Of a stretch of DNA of 51,014 nucleotides, positions 1-8,312 are shown one piece after another (position 1 is the stretch's first letter; every line of letters starts with the position of its first letter). The notes under the pieces were generated by a model. The model was not told the DNA's origin, searched no databases, and saw nothing but the letters and a program-made list of their open reading frames with translations. The translations under genes and the position numbers were made by a program. Source of the DNA: Pollutibacter sp044353505 (GTDB taxonomy: Bacteria > Bacteroidota > Bacteroidia > Chitinophagales > Chitinophagaceae); contig JBILBU010000013.1 of the NCBI GenBank assembly GCA_044353505.1, positions 1-51,014 of the forward strand, written 5' to 3'.

Positions 1-43
1 TTTACCAAAAAACCCTGCTTTTGTCTGCTTCGCCTTGCATCAA

Positions 44-61
44 TAAAAAATGCAAAGCATT
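44..61 (-). terminator. Possible terminator of tRNA-Ser
   Basis: Read on the minus strand, a short hairpin (5-bp stem AATGC/GCATT, 3-nt loop, plus positions 49-61) is followed by a run of T (plus 44-50). It lies about 50 nt beyond the tRNA-Ser 3' end, in the direction of transcription. The stem is weak and the surroundings are full of TGCA words, so this is tentative. Confidence 0.35.
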
Positions 62-109
62 GACAATGTTGAAGTTGCAATGTTTTGCATTTGTTTGCAA
101 GATATTCAG

Positions 110-196
110 CGGAGACTGAGGGATTCGAACCCTCGAAACAGTTTCCCGTTTACACGCTTTCCAAGCGTGCTCCTTCAGCCACTCGGACAAGTCTCC
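110..196 (-). tRNA. tRNA-Ser (anticodon GGA)
   Basis: On the minus strand the 7-bp acceptor stem GGAGACT/AGTCTCC closes a cloverleaf of 87 nt. The anticodon stem CACGC/GCGTG encloses the loop TTGGAAA, so the anticodon is GGA, reading UCC/UCU serine codons. A long variable arm follows the anticodon arm, as in class II tRNAs, and the T arm carries GGTTCGAATCC. The discriminator base is G, usual for serine. The 3' CCA is not encoded. A Bacteroidota-type -7 element lies just upstream. Confidence 0.97.
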
Positions 197-210
197 TGAA
201 ATTCGGAGGG

Positions 211-218
211 CAAAAATA
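211..218 (-). promoter_or_regulatory. -7 element (TATTTTTG) for tRNA-Ser
   Basis: The minus-strand octamer TATTTTTG matches the Bacteroidota sigma-ABfr -7 consensus TAnnTTTG and lies 14 nt before the mature tRNA 5' end. No clear -33 TTG box is seen at the usual distance, so the call rests on the -7 element and its position. Confidence 0.4.
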
Positions 219-230
219 AACCCTTAATCC

Positions 231-1004
231 TTAGCACTCGAATATTTTTTTGGCAGTAGCAGTAGTCATTTCATTGACCTCATCAACAGATATACCCTTT
301 ACCTCTGCAATTTTTTCTGCGACATAACCAATATAGCCGGTCTCGTTTCTTTTGCCCCTAAATGGCATGGGCGCTAAATATGGAGCATCTGTTTCCAACA
401 CCAAGCTCTCCAATGGCAAGTCCTCAACCACCTTGGCCAATCCAGCATTTTTATAGGTTATAACCCCTCCTATTCCCAAGACAAAGCCCAATTCAATAAT
501 CTTCCTCCCCTGCCTGAGGTCTCCTCCAAAACAGTGAAATATACCCTTAGCCCTTCCCTTGCCATACTCGGCAATCATTTTAATGCATTCATCCATTGAA
601 CTTCTAGAGTGAATCACAATGGGAAGATCATGATCAAGCGCCAAGCTGATCTGTCTTGCAAAGGCATCAACCTGTTGCACTTTAAATTCGGTTGAATGAT
701 AATAATCAAGTCCAATTTCCCCAATCGCATAAAACTTCTCCCTACCAAGCCAATCCTCTACCAAACTCAACTCTTTCTCATAGTCCTGATTTACATAACA
801 AGGATGCAAGCCCATCATCGGCAAACAATATCCAGCATGTGCCTTGGCCAACCTCATCATTCGGTCATGAGTGGATGAATCTATAGCAGGTAAATAAACA
901 CGCTCCACCCCTGCCGCAATAGCCCGCTCAATAACAGCTGATGAATCTTCATCAAACTCCTCAGCATACAAATGACTATGGGTATCAATCATCGGATTTA
1001 TCAT
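231..1004 (-). CDS. tatD: TatD-family metal-dependent hydrolase (DNase)
   Basis: This 257-residue protein is a TatD-type TIM-barrel hydrolase, a family acting as metal-dependent 3'-5' DNases. The N-terminal metal motif is D7-T-H9-S-H11. Further expected ligands are Glu96 (AIGEIGLDYY), His132 (VIHSR), His157 (HCFGG) and Asp206 (ETDAPY). Length is typical. Two starts are possible, Met1 or Met5 (MIDTHSH); I kept the longer because it leaves only 2 bp to the upstream deacetylase gene. It is the last of three co-directional genes (engB, deacetylase, tatD). Family confidence is high; the in vivo substrate is unknown. Confidence 0.93.
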   Translation of the reverse strand: MINPMIDTHSHLYAEEFDEDSSAVIERAIAAGVERVYLPAIDSSTHDRMMRLAKAHAGYCLPMMGLHPCYVNQDYEKELSLVEDWLGREKFYAIGEIGLDYYHSTEFKVQQVDAFARQISLALDHDLPIVIHSRSSMDECIKMIAEYGKGRAKGIFHCFGGDLRQGRKIIELGFVLGIGGVITYKNAGLAKVVEDLPLESLVLETDAPYLAPMPFRGKRNETGYIGYVAEKIAEVKGISVDEVNEMTTATAKKIFEC

Positions 1005-1006
1005 AG

Positions 1007-1639
1007 CTACACTAAACTTTTAAACTCAATTTTTTTAAAGGAATTACCTCGCTCCCTGCCGGCTCTCAGCAAGGCCTCCAAAGCATACATCATATTCTGC
1101 TCTGCTTTCTCTGAATCGTGAAAGAGATAGATGGCCCCAGTTTTAGTATTACTCAATGTGCGTTTTGCACATGCCTCTTTACTCAACGTTTTATTATAAT
1201 CACCACTCAGAACCGTCCACATCACAGTCGTGAACCCCATCATTTTAATTTGCCTAAACTGCTTGGCACTTACCCTTCCATAAGGCGGACGAAACAGCGT
1301 TGAATCAATAACACCTGCTGCTTGATGCACATCAGCCAAATACTGATCGGTATCGGTCTTCCATCCATTAAAATGGCTGTGGGTATGATTTCCAACGGCA
1401 TGGCCTTCTTGCAATATTCGATTATAAGTATCCCGATATTCTTCAACGCGATGTCCAATGCAAAAAAAAGTTGCCTTTGCATTGTACTGCGCGAGCAGAT
1501 CCAATACATTATTTGTTATGCGGGGATGTGGACCATCATCAAAGGTGAGGTAGAGGGATTTGTCAGCCGAAGGCATGCGCCACATGCGGCCAGAGAAAAG
1601 ATATTCAATAATTGCAGGTGTAGTTGCCGGCAGCATCAT
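1007..1639 (-). CDS. Polysaccharide deacetylase (NodB homology domain)
   Basis: This is a 210-residue carbohydrate esterase family 4 type protein. Visible NodB motifs are TFDDGP at residues 32-37 (catalytic/metal Asp34-Asp35), HTHSH at 85-89 (metal His85 and His89), RPPYGR at 117-122, and Asp147 in a WTVLSGD stretch, with a late LFHDS motif. Such enzymes remove N-acetyl groups from peptidoglycan or other amino sugars; which one applies here cannot be told. No clear signal peptide is seen. Its ATG overlaps the engB stop by 4 bp (ATGA), so the two are almost surely translationally coupled. Confidence 0.9.
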   Translation of the reverse strand: MMLPATTPAIIEYLFSGRMWRMPSADKSLYLTFDDGPHPRITNNVLDLLAQYNAKATFFCIGHRVEEYRDTYNRILQEGHAVGNHTHSHFNGWKTDTDQYLADVHQAAGVIDSTLFRPPYGRVSAKQFRQIKMMGFTTVMWTVLSGDYNKTLSKEACAKRTLSNTKTGAIYLFHDSEKAEQNMMYALEALLRAGRERGNSFKKIEFKSLV

Positions 1640-2286
1640 GCCTTCGTTGGTTTAAATGTCAGCTGCGCATCATCGTTCAAATTGCTGATGAATGTCAGAA
1701 TAGCATTCTTTCCTGTATTCTTTTCGGCACTGGTAACAAATATCGGAGGCAGTTCATCCCACTGCTTTTTCATCTCTTCAGTAAATGCCTTAACATTTGC
1801 ACTCACCACCTTCTGTGTTTCTTTATCACACTTGGTAAACACAATTGCAAAAGGTACTTTCCACTCACCGAGTTTATTTACAAAATCAAGATCAATTTGC
1901 TGCGGGGAATGTCTCGAATCAATTAAAATAAAAATATTAACAAGCGTCTCTCTTGTGCGGATATAACCCTCAATCATCTTCTCCCATCGCTTCCTCTGCG
2001 AAGCCGAAACTTTTGCAAAACCATAGCCCGGAAGATCAACAAGATACCAGCGAAACAAGGGTGCCTGTTCCTTGCTCTTGCTCTCAATCGTAAAATGGTT
2101 AATCAACTGGGTTTTACCAGGGGTAGAAGAGGTCTTGGCCAAATTATGAATACCGGTGATCATATTGATCAGCGAAGATTTACCCACGTTGCTCCTCCCT
2201 ATAAATGCATACTCTGGCTTGTCGGCTTTAGGACAAGAAGCAACATCCGGACTGCTAATGACATACTCTGCTTTATGTATATTCAT
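1636..2286 (-). CDS. engB: Ribosome biogenesis GTPase YihA/YsxC (EngB)
   Basis: A 216-residue small GTPase of the EngB family, needed for late assembly of the large ribosomal subunit. All G motifs are present: Walker A GRSNVGKSS (30-38), the switch I threonine in SSTPGKTQ (53-60), DLPG (84-87), TKCD (151-154) and a C-terminal SAEK. Length is normal. It heads the minus-strand run with the deacetylase and tatD and is divergent from menG across 65 bp. The ATG start at 2286 gives the expected N-terminus, with a short leader before the FIGRSNVGK strand. Confidence 0.96.
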   Translation of the reverse strand: MNIHKAEYVISSPDVASCPKADKPEYAFIGRSNVGKSSLINMITGIHNLAKTSSTPGKTQLINHFTIESKSKEQAPLFRWYLVDLPGYGFAKVSASQRKRWEKMIEGYIRTRETLVNIFILIDSRHSPQQIDLDFVNKLGEWKVPFAIVFTKCDKETQKVVSANVKAFTEEMKKQWDELPPIFVTSAEKNTGKNAILTFISNLNDDAQLTFKPTKA

Positions 2287-2351
2287 GTTTATTGATCAGA
2301 TTTACAATTACTTTAAGACCCCTTGTGTCTAATTTGATTATTTTTGTTCAG

Positions 2352-3095
2352 ATGGGAAATTTTGCACACGATACAGTAGTTCCAGACCTGGCATCAAATT
2401 TACCGAAAAAAGAACAGGTGGCTCTCATGTTCGACCAGATTGCCCCTAAATATGACTTCCTGAACCGATTTCTTTCAGGAGGGATCGATATCTATTGGAG
2501 AAAAAAGGCACTCTCCCTCCTTAAAAAACATAAACCAGAGCAGGTACTTGATGTGGCTACCGGCACAGCCGACCTGGCCATCATGGCGGCAAACATGCTC
2601 CAGCCAAAGAGAATCGTGGGCATCGATATTTCTGAAGGAATGTTGGGCCTGGGAAGAAAAAAGATAGTTTCAAGTGGACTAACCTCCATCATTGAACTTC
2701 AATCTGGGGATAGCGAATCAATTCAGTTTCCTGACGAAACCTTCGATGCCGTAACCGTCTCCTTTGGTGTCCGTAATTTTCAGCACCTTGAAAAAGGAAT
2801 GCAGGAAATCAACCGCGTACTTAAACAAGGGGGTAAACTGGTGGTGCTGGAGTTCTCAAGACCATCACTGCCAATCGTGAAACAAGCGTATAATTTTTAT
2901 ATGGGCGTTGTGAGCCCTGGCCTTGGAAGACTTTTCTCTAAAAATAAAAATGCCTACCAATACCTGAACGACTCCGTGCAGAAATTTCCGGAAGGAAAAG
3001 ACTTTATTGCCATTCTTGAAAAAACAGGATTTAGAAATTCATCATTCAAAAGACTGAGTCTGGGTATATGCAGCATCTACAGCTCCGAAAAATAA
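2352..3095 (+). CDS. menG: Demethylmenaquinone methyltransferase (UbiE/MenG)
   Basis: A 247-residue class I SAM-dependent methyltransferase carrying out the last step of menaquinone synthesis, C-methylation of demethylmenaquinone. It shows the family block around APKYDFLNRFLS, SAM motif I VLDVATGTAD, and the PDxTFDAVTVSFGVRN region followed by EINRVLKQGG. I chose the ATG at 2352; the frame is open back to a TTG at 2292, but that extension is atypical. Bacteroidota use menaquinone, so the MenG role is preferred over ubiquinone synthesis. Its 3' end overlaps porT by 28 bp, giving a menG-porT pair that I recall as common in this phylum. Confidence 0.95.
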   Translation: MGNFAHDTVVPDLASNLPKKEQVALMFDQIAPKYDFLNRFLSGGIDIYWRKKALSLLKKHKPEQVLDVATGTADLAIMAANMLQPKRIVGIDISEGMLGLGRKKIVSSGLTSIIELQSGDSESIQFPDETFDAVTVSFGVRNFQHLEKGMQEINRVLKQGGKLVVLEFSRPSLPIVKQAYNFYMGVVSPGLGRLFSKNKNAYQYLNDSVQKFPEGKDFIAILEKTGFRNSSFKRLSLGICSIYSSEK

Positions 3096-3808
3096 TCACC
3101 ATGTTGCTCTTTGCGCTCACGCTTGGAAATCTTCAAGCGCAGCGGGCTATTGAGCTGAATCTGCCTGATCATGATGATAAGCTGTATTACTTTGGAATCA
3201 TCTTGGGCTACAACAGTTCTCACTATAACATTACGCATCACCCATATTTTTTAGGAAGAGATACCATACAAGGCGTTGAATCTCAAAACAGCGGAAGAAT
3301 TCACCTGGGCATCATGGCCAATCTGCAGGTTTCAAAACATCTGGACCTTCGCTTCTACCCGCTCAATTTGATTTTTAGTGAAAAGAAATTCGGCTACACA
3401 CAAAAGTTGCCATCAGATGCCACAACCAGTGTTGAGCAACAGAGCATTGAGTCCATTGTCATGAGCTTCCCGATACAAGTTCGATTAAAGAGCGACCGCA
3501 TCAATAACTTCAGGGTATATACCCTTGCCGGAATGAAATATGATTTTGATTTGGCCAGTAACTCGGGTGCAAGAAATTCAGAAAATATTGTTACGGTAAA
3601 AAAGAGCGACTACGGAATTGAGGGTGGAATAGGGTTTCAAATTTTCTTTCCTTACTTCATCCTCTCTCCGGAAATAAAATTTAGCTACGGCCTGAGTAAT
3701 GTACACAGCAGAGATGAAACGCTCCGCTACTCCAATGTAATTGATAAAATGAACAGCCGCATGATTATGTTCTCCCTTCATTTTGAAGGCGGTGGTAGCG
3801 GGAAGTAA
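3068..3808 (+). CDS. porT: PorT-family outer-membrane beta-barrel protein of the type IX secretion system
   Basis: A 246-residue protein with an N-terminal signal peptide (hydrophobic residues about 9-22, ending LQAQ) and then alternating beta-strand-like sequence, consistent with a small outer-membrane barrel. The position directly after menG and the sequence style match PorT (SprT in Flavobacterium), which is required for type IX secretion and gliding. The ATG at 3068 lies inside menG; a second ATG at 3101 would avoid the overlap but cut the basic n-region of the signal peptide, so I favour 3068. Identity rests on family resemblance and context. Confidence 0.8.
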   Translation: MQHLQLRKIITMLLFALTLGNLQAQRAIELNLPDHDDKLYYFGIILGYNSSHYNITHHPYFLGRDTIQGVESQNSGRIHLGIMANLQVSKHLDLRFYPLNLIFSEKKFGYTQKLPSDATTSVEQQSIESIVMSFPIQVRLKSDRINNFRVYTLAGMKYDFDLASNSGARNSENIVTVKKSDYGIEGGIGFQIFFPYFILSPEIKFSYGLSNVHSRDETLRYSNVIDKMNSRMIMFSLHFEGGGSGK

Positions 3809-3842
3809 TTGCAACAGCTAATCCTGCAAATTGCTTAGATCG

Positions 3843-5510
3843 CTAGTAATCATATTCTCTCCGCTGCATATTCCACCTCAACCCAAATGAAGCAAAAATA
3901 TTTTTTGCTGCTGCTCCATATTTTCTTGCACTCAAATTAGCCTCCAGAAATAAATTTTCTTTTACCTCATAGGCTACCCAGAGGTTTGCATTCAGGTTCT
4001 GCTGAGCAATGGGAGAAGCATAGCCAAGTCCTTCATCAGCTGACCTCGTATCGCTGTCAAGAAAAATATTGCTGCCGTAATTTCGTCCCACACTATCAAT
4101 TCCACTTTTCCAATAGATTGCCTTTGCCTGGGCATACCATTTTGGAGCAGGCTGATATCTGAGCATAAATATGTACTCATTGATATTAGACATCAACGGA
4201 TGCGCCAAGGGCTGATTGTAGTGGGTGTAGTTGGCTACTGTATCGGTATGCGAGTAGGTAAAAGGTCGGATCCAATTTGTTTCAACCTGCAAATCAAGGT
4301 TGTCTACTCCAGCCACATCAATATATTTCAATCCACCTTGAAAAGCCCACTTGTTTCCCCACCAACCTTTTTTCTCTCTGATGTATCGTGTATAAAACTC
4401 ATCCAACATAACCTGACCGTAAACCTGCACACGCTTTGCAATATTTGCCTTTGCATCAAAGCCGATAAATGCATTATCCGGACTGCCAATCTGCAGTTCA
4501 GCCACACGCAAAAGCATTACAGGATTTAGATAAGCAAACTCAAATTTATTCGCCCGACCGAAAACAACTCCTTCAAAAAATCCGAGGGTGAGCCACTTGG
4601 GTGCAGTAACGCTCAGATAGTGAAGCGACATATACTTCTTTGAGAAAAGGGTATCAGCACCAAGTGATCTTCTGGTATACTGAGGCTGAAGCTCCATGAT
4701 GCGGCTGACATAATTGAGGCGCCAGACTTTGAGGTTCATATTAAGAAAGAGGTGACTATTGGAATAGTCGCTAATAAATAAACTCCTGTAACCATTACCG
4801 AGAAACATCTTATCGTAGCCAAATTGAAAATCAAGAAACTTAGCGGCATTAAAAAATACAGCCCCCCTGGCATCAAAATAATCACGCCCAGTGCCTTTGA
4901 ATATTTTATTCAACCCTGCTCCAGGAACGGCCCTGAACTGGTTGATTCTGTCTTGAACAAAAACCGGTGCTTTTTCCTGCGTTTCTGTAACATAGGCCTG
5001 AAAACCAATTTTACGAGCTACGAGTGACCTGACCATTGCACCCCGCGTATTTAGATACAGCATCTCATCACTTGCATCATCCTTGATGGCTTGCAACTGA
5101 AGGACTGGATTGACGGAAAGAAAAAAGTCTTTTTGATTGATTCCAATGAAATTTGCAGGATCAGCGTAAAAAGTGTTAAAGATTTGTTTACGGCTCCTGA
5201 TCAACTCTGCGTCGGGGGAAGTCCACTCTAAATTATTGATCTTAGAGCGCTCAATATTGTATTGATCAACCTTGGAAAGTCTAATTTGTGAAGCAGAATC
5301 AACTGCCTTTGAAAGCGATAAAGCCCACCATTTACGGTTGAAAGGCTTGATTTGTGCGAAATTAAGCACCGTATCGGTCTGCATCTTAATTTCAAGTCTT
5401 TCCAACAGGATATTTTCTTTGGATCCCTGCTGAAAAAGAGTTGATTGTCCCAATACAGCAGACGGTAGAATAAAAACAAAGGCAACTAAAAAGGTTTTAA
5501 TAATTTGCAT
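3843..5510 (-). CDS. Outer-membrane beta-barrel protein, RemB / capsule-assembly Wzi-like
   Basis: A 555-residue protein with a signal peptide (residues about 1-21, ending VLGQ), then long stretches of amphipathic, aromatic-rich strands ending in a barrel-like terminus (GLRWNMQRREYDY). The region around residues 225-270 (FQFGYDKMFLGNGYRS, then a DYSNSHLF block) resembles proteins annotated as gliding-motility RemB or Wzi-family outer-membrane proteins in Bacteroidota. That would place it at the cell surface in adhesion, gliding or capsule attachment. It lies alone between porT (convergent) and pyrC (divergent). The family is moderately supported; the function is not established. Confidence 0.55.
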   Translation of the reverse strand: MQIIKTFLVAFVFILPSAVLGQSTLFQQGSKENILLERLEIKMQTDTVLNFAQIKPFNRKWWALSLSKAVDSASQIRLSKVDQYNIERSKINNLEWTSPDAELIRSRKQIFNTFYADPANFIGINQKDFFLSVNPVLQLQAIKDDASDEMLYLNTRGAMVRSLVARKIGFQAYVTETQEKAPVFVQDRINQFRAVPGAGLNKIFKGTGRDYFDARGAVFFNAAKFLDFQFGYDKMFLGNGYRSLFISDYSNSHLFLNMNLKVWRLNYVSRIMELQPQYTRRSLGADTLFSKKYMSLHYLSVTAPKWLTLGFFEGVVFGRANKFEFAYLNPVMLLRVAELQIGSPDNAFIGFDAKANIAKRVQVYGQVMLDEFYTRYIREKKGWWGNKWAFQGGLKYIDVAGVDNLDLQVETNWIRPFTYSHTDTVANYTHYNQPLAHPLMSNINEYIFMLRYQPAPKWYAQAKAIYWKSGIDSVGRNYGSNIFLDSDTRSADEGLGYASPIAQQNLNANLWVAYEVKENLFLEANLSARKYGAAAKNIFASFGLRWNMQRREYDY

Positions 5511-5534
5511 CAGAATAAATTAAAACAAAGGTCT

Positions 5535-6878
5535 ATGTCAAAAATCCTAATCAAAAATATCAAGATTGTCAACGAAGGTAAAATTAACTCTGCAGATATA
5601 CTGATTGGCGATCAGCGGATCTTAAAAATTGATGGGATTATTGACAATACATACAACGCAAGAGAGATTAATGGTGAAAACAAGTATCTCTTACCCGGCG
5701 TAATTGACGACCAAGTCCATTTTAGAGAGCCCGGCCTGACCCACAAGGCAAATATCCATAGTGAGTCGATTGCTGCAGTAGCCGGCGGAACAACCTCTTA
5801 TATGGAAATGCCGAATACGAAGCCAGCTGCACTAACACAAGAATTGCTTGAAGAAAAATATGCTATTGCAGCAAATTCTTCCCCGGCAAACTATTCCTTT
5901 TTCATGGGCACCTCAAATGACAATGCCGATGAAGTACTGAGAACCAACGACAATAAAGAAAACATCTGTGGCATCAAGATCTTCATGGGATCTTCAACAG
6001 GAAACATGCTGGTAGACAATCACCTTGTGCTGAATAGAATATTCAATGAAAGTGAAGTGCTGATTGCAACCCATTGCGAAGACGAGCGCATCATCAAGGC
6101 CAATCTCGAAAAAATTCGTCTTGAGAAAAATGAGTTAGATCCCGCAGATCATCCCATCATCAGAAATGTTGAAGCCTGCTTTGAATCATCACTGATGGCG
6201 GTACAGCTGGCGCAAAAAAATAATACCAGACTTCATATACTTCATATTTCAACAGCAAAGGAATTGCAACTCTTTACCAACTTCATTCCACTGGAAGACA
6301 AACGAATTACATCTGAAGTATGTGTTCACCACCTTCATTTTACTGCAGATGACTACGCACTGCTGGGCAACAAAATAAAATGCAATCCCGCCATCAAATC
6401 CAAAGAAAACAAAGAAGCACTTTGGGAGGCACTGCTAGACGATAGATTAGATATCATAGCAACAGACCATGCACCCCATACCAAAGAGGAAAAATTTGGC
6501 AGCTATGAACAATCTTATGCAGGACTGCCGCTCGTGCAGCATGGCCTCCAACTCATGCTTCATTACTATAAAGAAGGAAAGATATCACTGGAAAAAATTG
6601 CAGAGAAAATGGCGCATGCACCTGCCAAATGCTTTCAGATAAAAGACCGCGGATTTATTCGTGAAGGATATTTTGCAGACTTGGTAATGGTTGACATGAA
6701 CACACCTTACACGATCAGCCAGGATAACATCCTCTATAAATGTGGATGGAGTCCGTTTGAAGGATTCACCATGCCAGCTACAATAGAAAAAACTTTTGTA
6801 AATGGCTACCCGGTATATGAAAATGGCAAGGTGGATGCATCCTATAGGGGCATGCGCCTCAAATTTAACAGGGGCTAA
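5535..6878 (+). CDS. pyrC: Dihydroorotase (class I type)
   Basis: A 447-residue amidohydrolase catalysing ring closure of carbamoyl-aspartate to dihydroorotate in pyrimidine synthesis. Seen are VIDDQVHFREPG (57-68), the lysine normally carboxylated (CGIKIFMGSSTG), metal histidines in IATHCEDE and LHILHIS, and the catalytic Asp in IIATDHAPH. The usual first metal motif HxH is QxH here (Gln60, His62); from memory this substitution is common in Bacteroidota dihydroorotases. The ATG at 5535 is chosen over an upstream TTG at 5505 that overlaps the divergent gene. It is followed after 9 bp by a MutS-family gene. Confidence 0.93.
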   Translation: MSKILIKNIKIVNEGKINSADILIGDQRILKIDGIIDNTYNAREINGENKYLLPGVIDDQVHFREPGLTHKANIHSESIAAVAGGTTSYMEMPNTKPAALTQELLEEKYAIAANSSPANYSFFMGTSNDNADEVLRTNDNKENICGIKIFMGSSTGNMLVDNHLVLNRIFNESEVLIATHCEDERIIKANLEKIRLEKNELDPADHPIIRNVEACFESSLMAVQLAQKNNTRLHILHISTAKELQLFTNFIPLEDKRITSEVCVHHLHFTADDYALLGNKIKCNPAIKSKENKEALWEALLDDRLDIIATDHAPHTKEEKFGSYEQSYAGLPLVQHGLQLMLHYYKEGKISLEKIAEKMAHAPAKCFQIKDRGFIREGYFADLVMVDMNTPYTISQDNILYKCGWSPFEGFTMPATIEKTFVNGYPVYENGKVDASYRGMRLKFNRG

Positions 6879-6887
6879 GCGCATCAA

Positions 6888-8219
6888 ATGCAAATCGACA
6901 AGACCACACTCAACGATTTATCTGTTTTTCATGCTGATGAAGAATACTCGCTATTCAACCGGTTTGATTACTGCAGAACCAACGAAGGGCGAGCAGTTCT
7001 GAAAAAAATATTTTCTGTCCCGCTAGAAAGCATAGCAGATATAAAAACCGTTCAGGAAATTTTAAAATTTTATCAGGCCAAGCTTCATGATTGGCCACTA
7101 AGAATCACCAATGGCAACCTGCTCGTAATTGAAAAGTTTTTAGACGATCAGCCCGAGCCTATTCCAACATCACCCAACATCATTAATGCCACTGCCTACA
7201 AGCTGTTGCATCCTGCGGATTTTTCCATGATTGTTTTCTCGATGAAACAAGTTGTTGAATTTTTCAGCGGATTTAGAGAAATAGTCACTTTCTTTTCCAA
7301 TTCATCCCATCCCAAAAAACTTGATGACATCCTGCAGGAGTGCAGATCGATACTTTCAAACAACGCCCCTCAGGCAAGCTATACAAAGAAGGACTTTTCA
7401 GCCCTCACCACTCCTGAATTGCTGGATTACGCGCGGTTGATTCATGTTAAATTTATTTCAGAAACCAGAAAACTAATCAAGCATTATGGCATACTGGACG
7501 CCTGGTATGCAATGGCAAAAGCAAATCAAACACTCAATCTTCATTTCCCTCAATTCATTGAGCAAGAGGATCCCATGATTCATGTGGCAGGACTGAAACA
7601 TGTCTTGCTTAGCAATCCTGTTGGCTATGATTTGGAAATGAATCGAGATACAAACTTTATTTTTCTCACTGGTGCAAACATGGCAGGGAAAAGCACCCTC
7701 ATCAAAGCCGTGGGACTTTCCGTCTATTTGGCCCACCTGGGTTTGGGTGTGCCAGCAGATGAAATGAAGCTTACCCTCTTTGAAGGCATATTGAGCAACA
7801 TCAATGTAGCCGACAACATCGTCAAGGGTGAAAGTTATTTTTTTAACGAGGTGAAACGCATCAAGGAAACCATCCTCCGCATCAATGATGGAAGAAGATG
7901 GCTCATCCTCATTGATGAACTCTTTAAAGGCACAAATATTCAGGATGCCATGAAATGCTCACTTGCGGTGATTGAGGGATTAAATAAAATGAAAAATGGA
8001 CTCTTCATCCTCTCATCGCATTTGTATGAAATTGGCGAGGAATTGAAAAATATCCCATCCATCAGTTTCAAGTATTTTGAAACAGAACTAAAAGACAATG
8101 AGTTGCTATTCAGTTACAAATTAAAAGATGGCATCAGCAAAGACAGGATGGGCTACCTTATCCTCCAGCGCGAGGGCGTTACTTCGCTATTGGAAAATAT
8201 TGGTAAGAACACCCAATAA
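6888..8219 (+). CDS. Short MutS-family ATPase (no mismatch-recognition domain)
   Basis: A 443-residue protein with the MutS core/lever region (residues about 1-235, helical) and the C-terminal ABC-like ATPase domain: Walker A TGANMAGKST (261-270), Walker B LILIDE (339-344), and a later SSHLYE histidine switch. It lacks the N-terminal mismatch-binding domain of MutS (about 850 residues) and the Smr nuclease tail of MutS2. It belongs to the small, poorly characterised MutS-related proteins common in Bacteroidota. A role in mismatch repair should not be assumed. It lies 9 bp after pyrC, likely co-transcribed, without an obvious functional link. Confidence 0.85.
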   Translation: MQIDKTTLNDLSVFHADEEYSLFNRFDYCRTNEGRAVLKKIFSVPLESIADIKTVQEILKFYQAKLHDWPLRITNGNLLVIEKFLDDQPEPIPTSPNIINATAYKLLHPADFSMIVFSMKQVVEFFSGFREIVTFFSNSSHPKKLDDILQECRSILSNNAPQASYTKKDFSALTTPELLDYARLIHVKFISETRKLIKHYGILDAWYAMAKANQTLNLHFPQFIEQEDPMIHVAGLKHVLLSNPVGYDLEMNRDTNFIFLTGANMAGKSTLIKAVGLSVYLAHLGLGVPADEMKLTLFEGILSNINVADNIVKGESYFFNEVKRIKETILRINDGRRWLILIDELFKGTNIQDAMKCSLAVIEGLNKMKNGLFILSSHLYEIGEELKNIPSISFKYFETELKDNELLFSYKLKDGISKDRMGYLILQREGVTSLLENIGKNTQ

Positions 8220-8312
8220 AGAGAGTAAAAAACGCTCAATACGTAGAATTAAACTTACCGAGTTTCGTTTAATCACCATTTCTTAGTCCACCCGCATTTC
8301 TACTTTCACTTC

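Noticed and set aside
1322..1966. 214-residue plus-strand ORF across the deacetylase and engB genes
   Set aside because: It spans two well-supported genes in antisense and has a low-complexity Phe/Ser/Ile composition; a shadow frame.
2339..2346. TATTTTTG as promoter of menG
   Set aside because: It matches the -7 consensus, but transcription would begin at or after the chosen ATG and no -33 box fits; not listed as a feature.
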